This document shows, one piece after another, positions 12,714 to 12,763 of a DNA stretch of 12,763 nt. A program made the position numbers and the translations under genes. A model generated the notes under the pieces. The model did not search any database, was not told where the DNA came from, and worked only from the letters and a program-made list of their open reading frames with translations. Source of the DNA: Clostridiales bacterium (GTDB taxonomy: Bacteria; Bacillota; Clostridia; Christensenellales; CAG-314); the NCBI GenBank assembly GCA_004558105.1, contig SFEB01000034.1:1-12763 (forward strand). Reading direction: 5' to 3'. How positions within the stretch are numbered: position 1 is the first letter of the stretch; the number at the start of each line of letters is the position of its first letter.

Positions 12714-12763
12714 GTGAAGTACTTAGCGTTTGACCTAGAGGCGGCAAACGGCTATAAACTGTA
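12714..12763 (+). CDS. DnaQ-like (DEDD) 3'-5' exonuclease, N-terminus only
   Basis: Only the first 16 codons are inside the window if GTG at 12714 is the start. The product begins VKYLAFDLEAANGYKL; hydrophobic residues followed by FDLEAAN match the ExoI (DxE) motif of the RNase T/DnaQ superfamily, here with Asp and Glu as the first metal ligands. The AGAAG upstream is a weak ribosome binding site. An in-frame ATG at 12678 would add 12 polar residues (MWCGQNEKEENK) and would leave almost no leader after the predicted transcription start; the family normally starts close to the GTG, so that is preferred. The gene has its own promoter. The identification rests on one motif and could be wrong. 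Confidence 0.6.
   Translation, partial: MKYLAFDLEAANGYKL

Overview
The window looks like a chromosomal stretch from a low-to-mid GC Gram-positive anaerobe of the class Clostridia, probably an uncultured gut-type lineage. The grounds are strong AGGAGG-type ribosome binding sites, a PadR/DUF1700/DUF4097 cassette, a WHG-type TetR regulator with an ABC-2 exporter, and an anaerobe-style persulfide/CoA-disulfide reductase cluster. This assignment is inference; no ribosomal RNA or marker alignment was available.

Left arm (1-2260, minus strand). Two promoters drive a sulfur/thiol cluster. In order of transcription it holds a lipoprotein with a rhodanese domain, a thioredoxin, a small cytoplasmic rhodanese, and a CoA-disulfide/persulfide reductase (FAD pyridine-nucleotide oxidoreductase). 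The reductase is out of frame near 427-433 and lacks about 20 residues there, so it is broken as written; it also runs off the left edge. Both promoters carry the same 17-bp partly palindromic element at the -35 position, so a common regulator is likely.

Middle spacer (2207-2925). It contains three hairpin terminators facing left, a tRNA-Asn(GUU) gene on the minus strand with its own good promoter, and a divergent sigma-A promoter for the next operon. That promoter would start transcription at or one base from the ATG of a Sua5-type threonylcarbamoyl-AMP synthase, i.e. a predicted leaderless mRNA.

Housekeeping operon (2926-8308, plus). The order is sua5/tsaC, rpiB, an unrecognised single-pass membrane-anchored protein with four extracytoplasmic cysteines, guaB and guaA, closed by a strong terminator. 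Sua5 starts t6A synthesis on ANN-decoding tRNAs; RpiB supplies pentose phosphates; GuaB and GuaA convert IMP to XMP to GMP. No purine riboswitch was found.

Envelope-type cassette (8412-10366, plus). A PadR regulator, a DUF1700 (HAAS) membrane protein and a membrane-anchored DUF4097 protein follow an almost perfect 29-bp dyad. The DUF4097 protein shows ten evenly spaced (S/D)TG turns, about 19.5 residues apart, which predicts a regular beta-solenoid.

Exporter cassette (10457-12552, plus). A WHG-type TetR regulator with a perfect 9-4-9 dyad between its promoter and its ribosome binding site is followed by an ABC ATPase and an ABC-2 permease, the genes overlapping by ATGA junctions. After a terminator, the right edge holds the start of a DnaQ-like (DEDD) exonuclease gene.

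I see no mobile element, CRISPR array or clearly unprecedented multi-gene system. The least explained items are the membrane protein at 4448-5302, the shared element of the persulfide cluster, the predicted leaderless sua5 transcript beside its likely tRNA substrate, and the three-half-site PadR control region.
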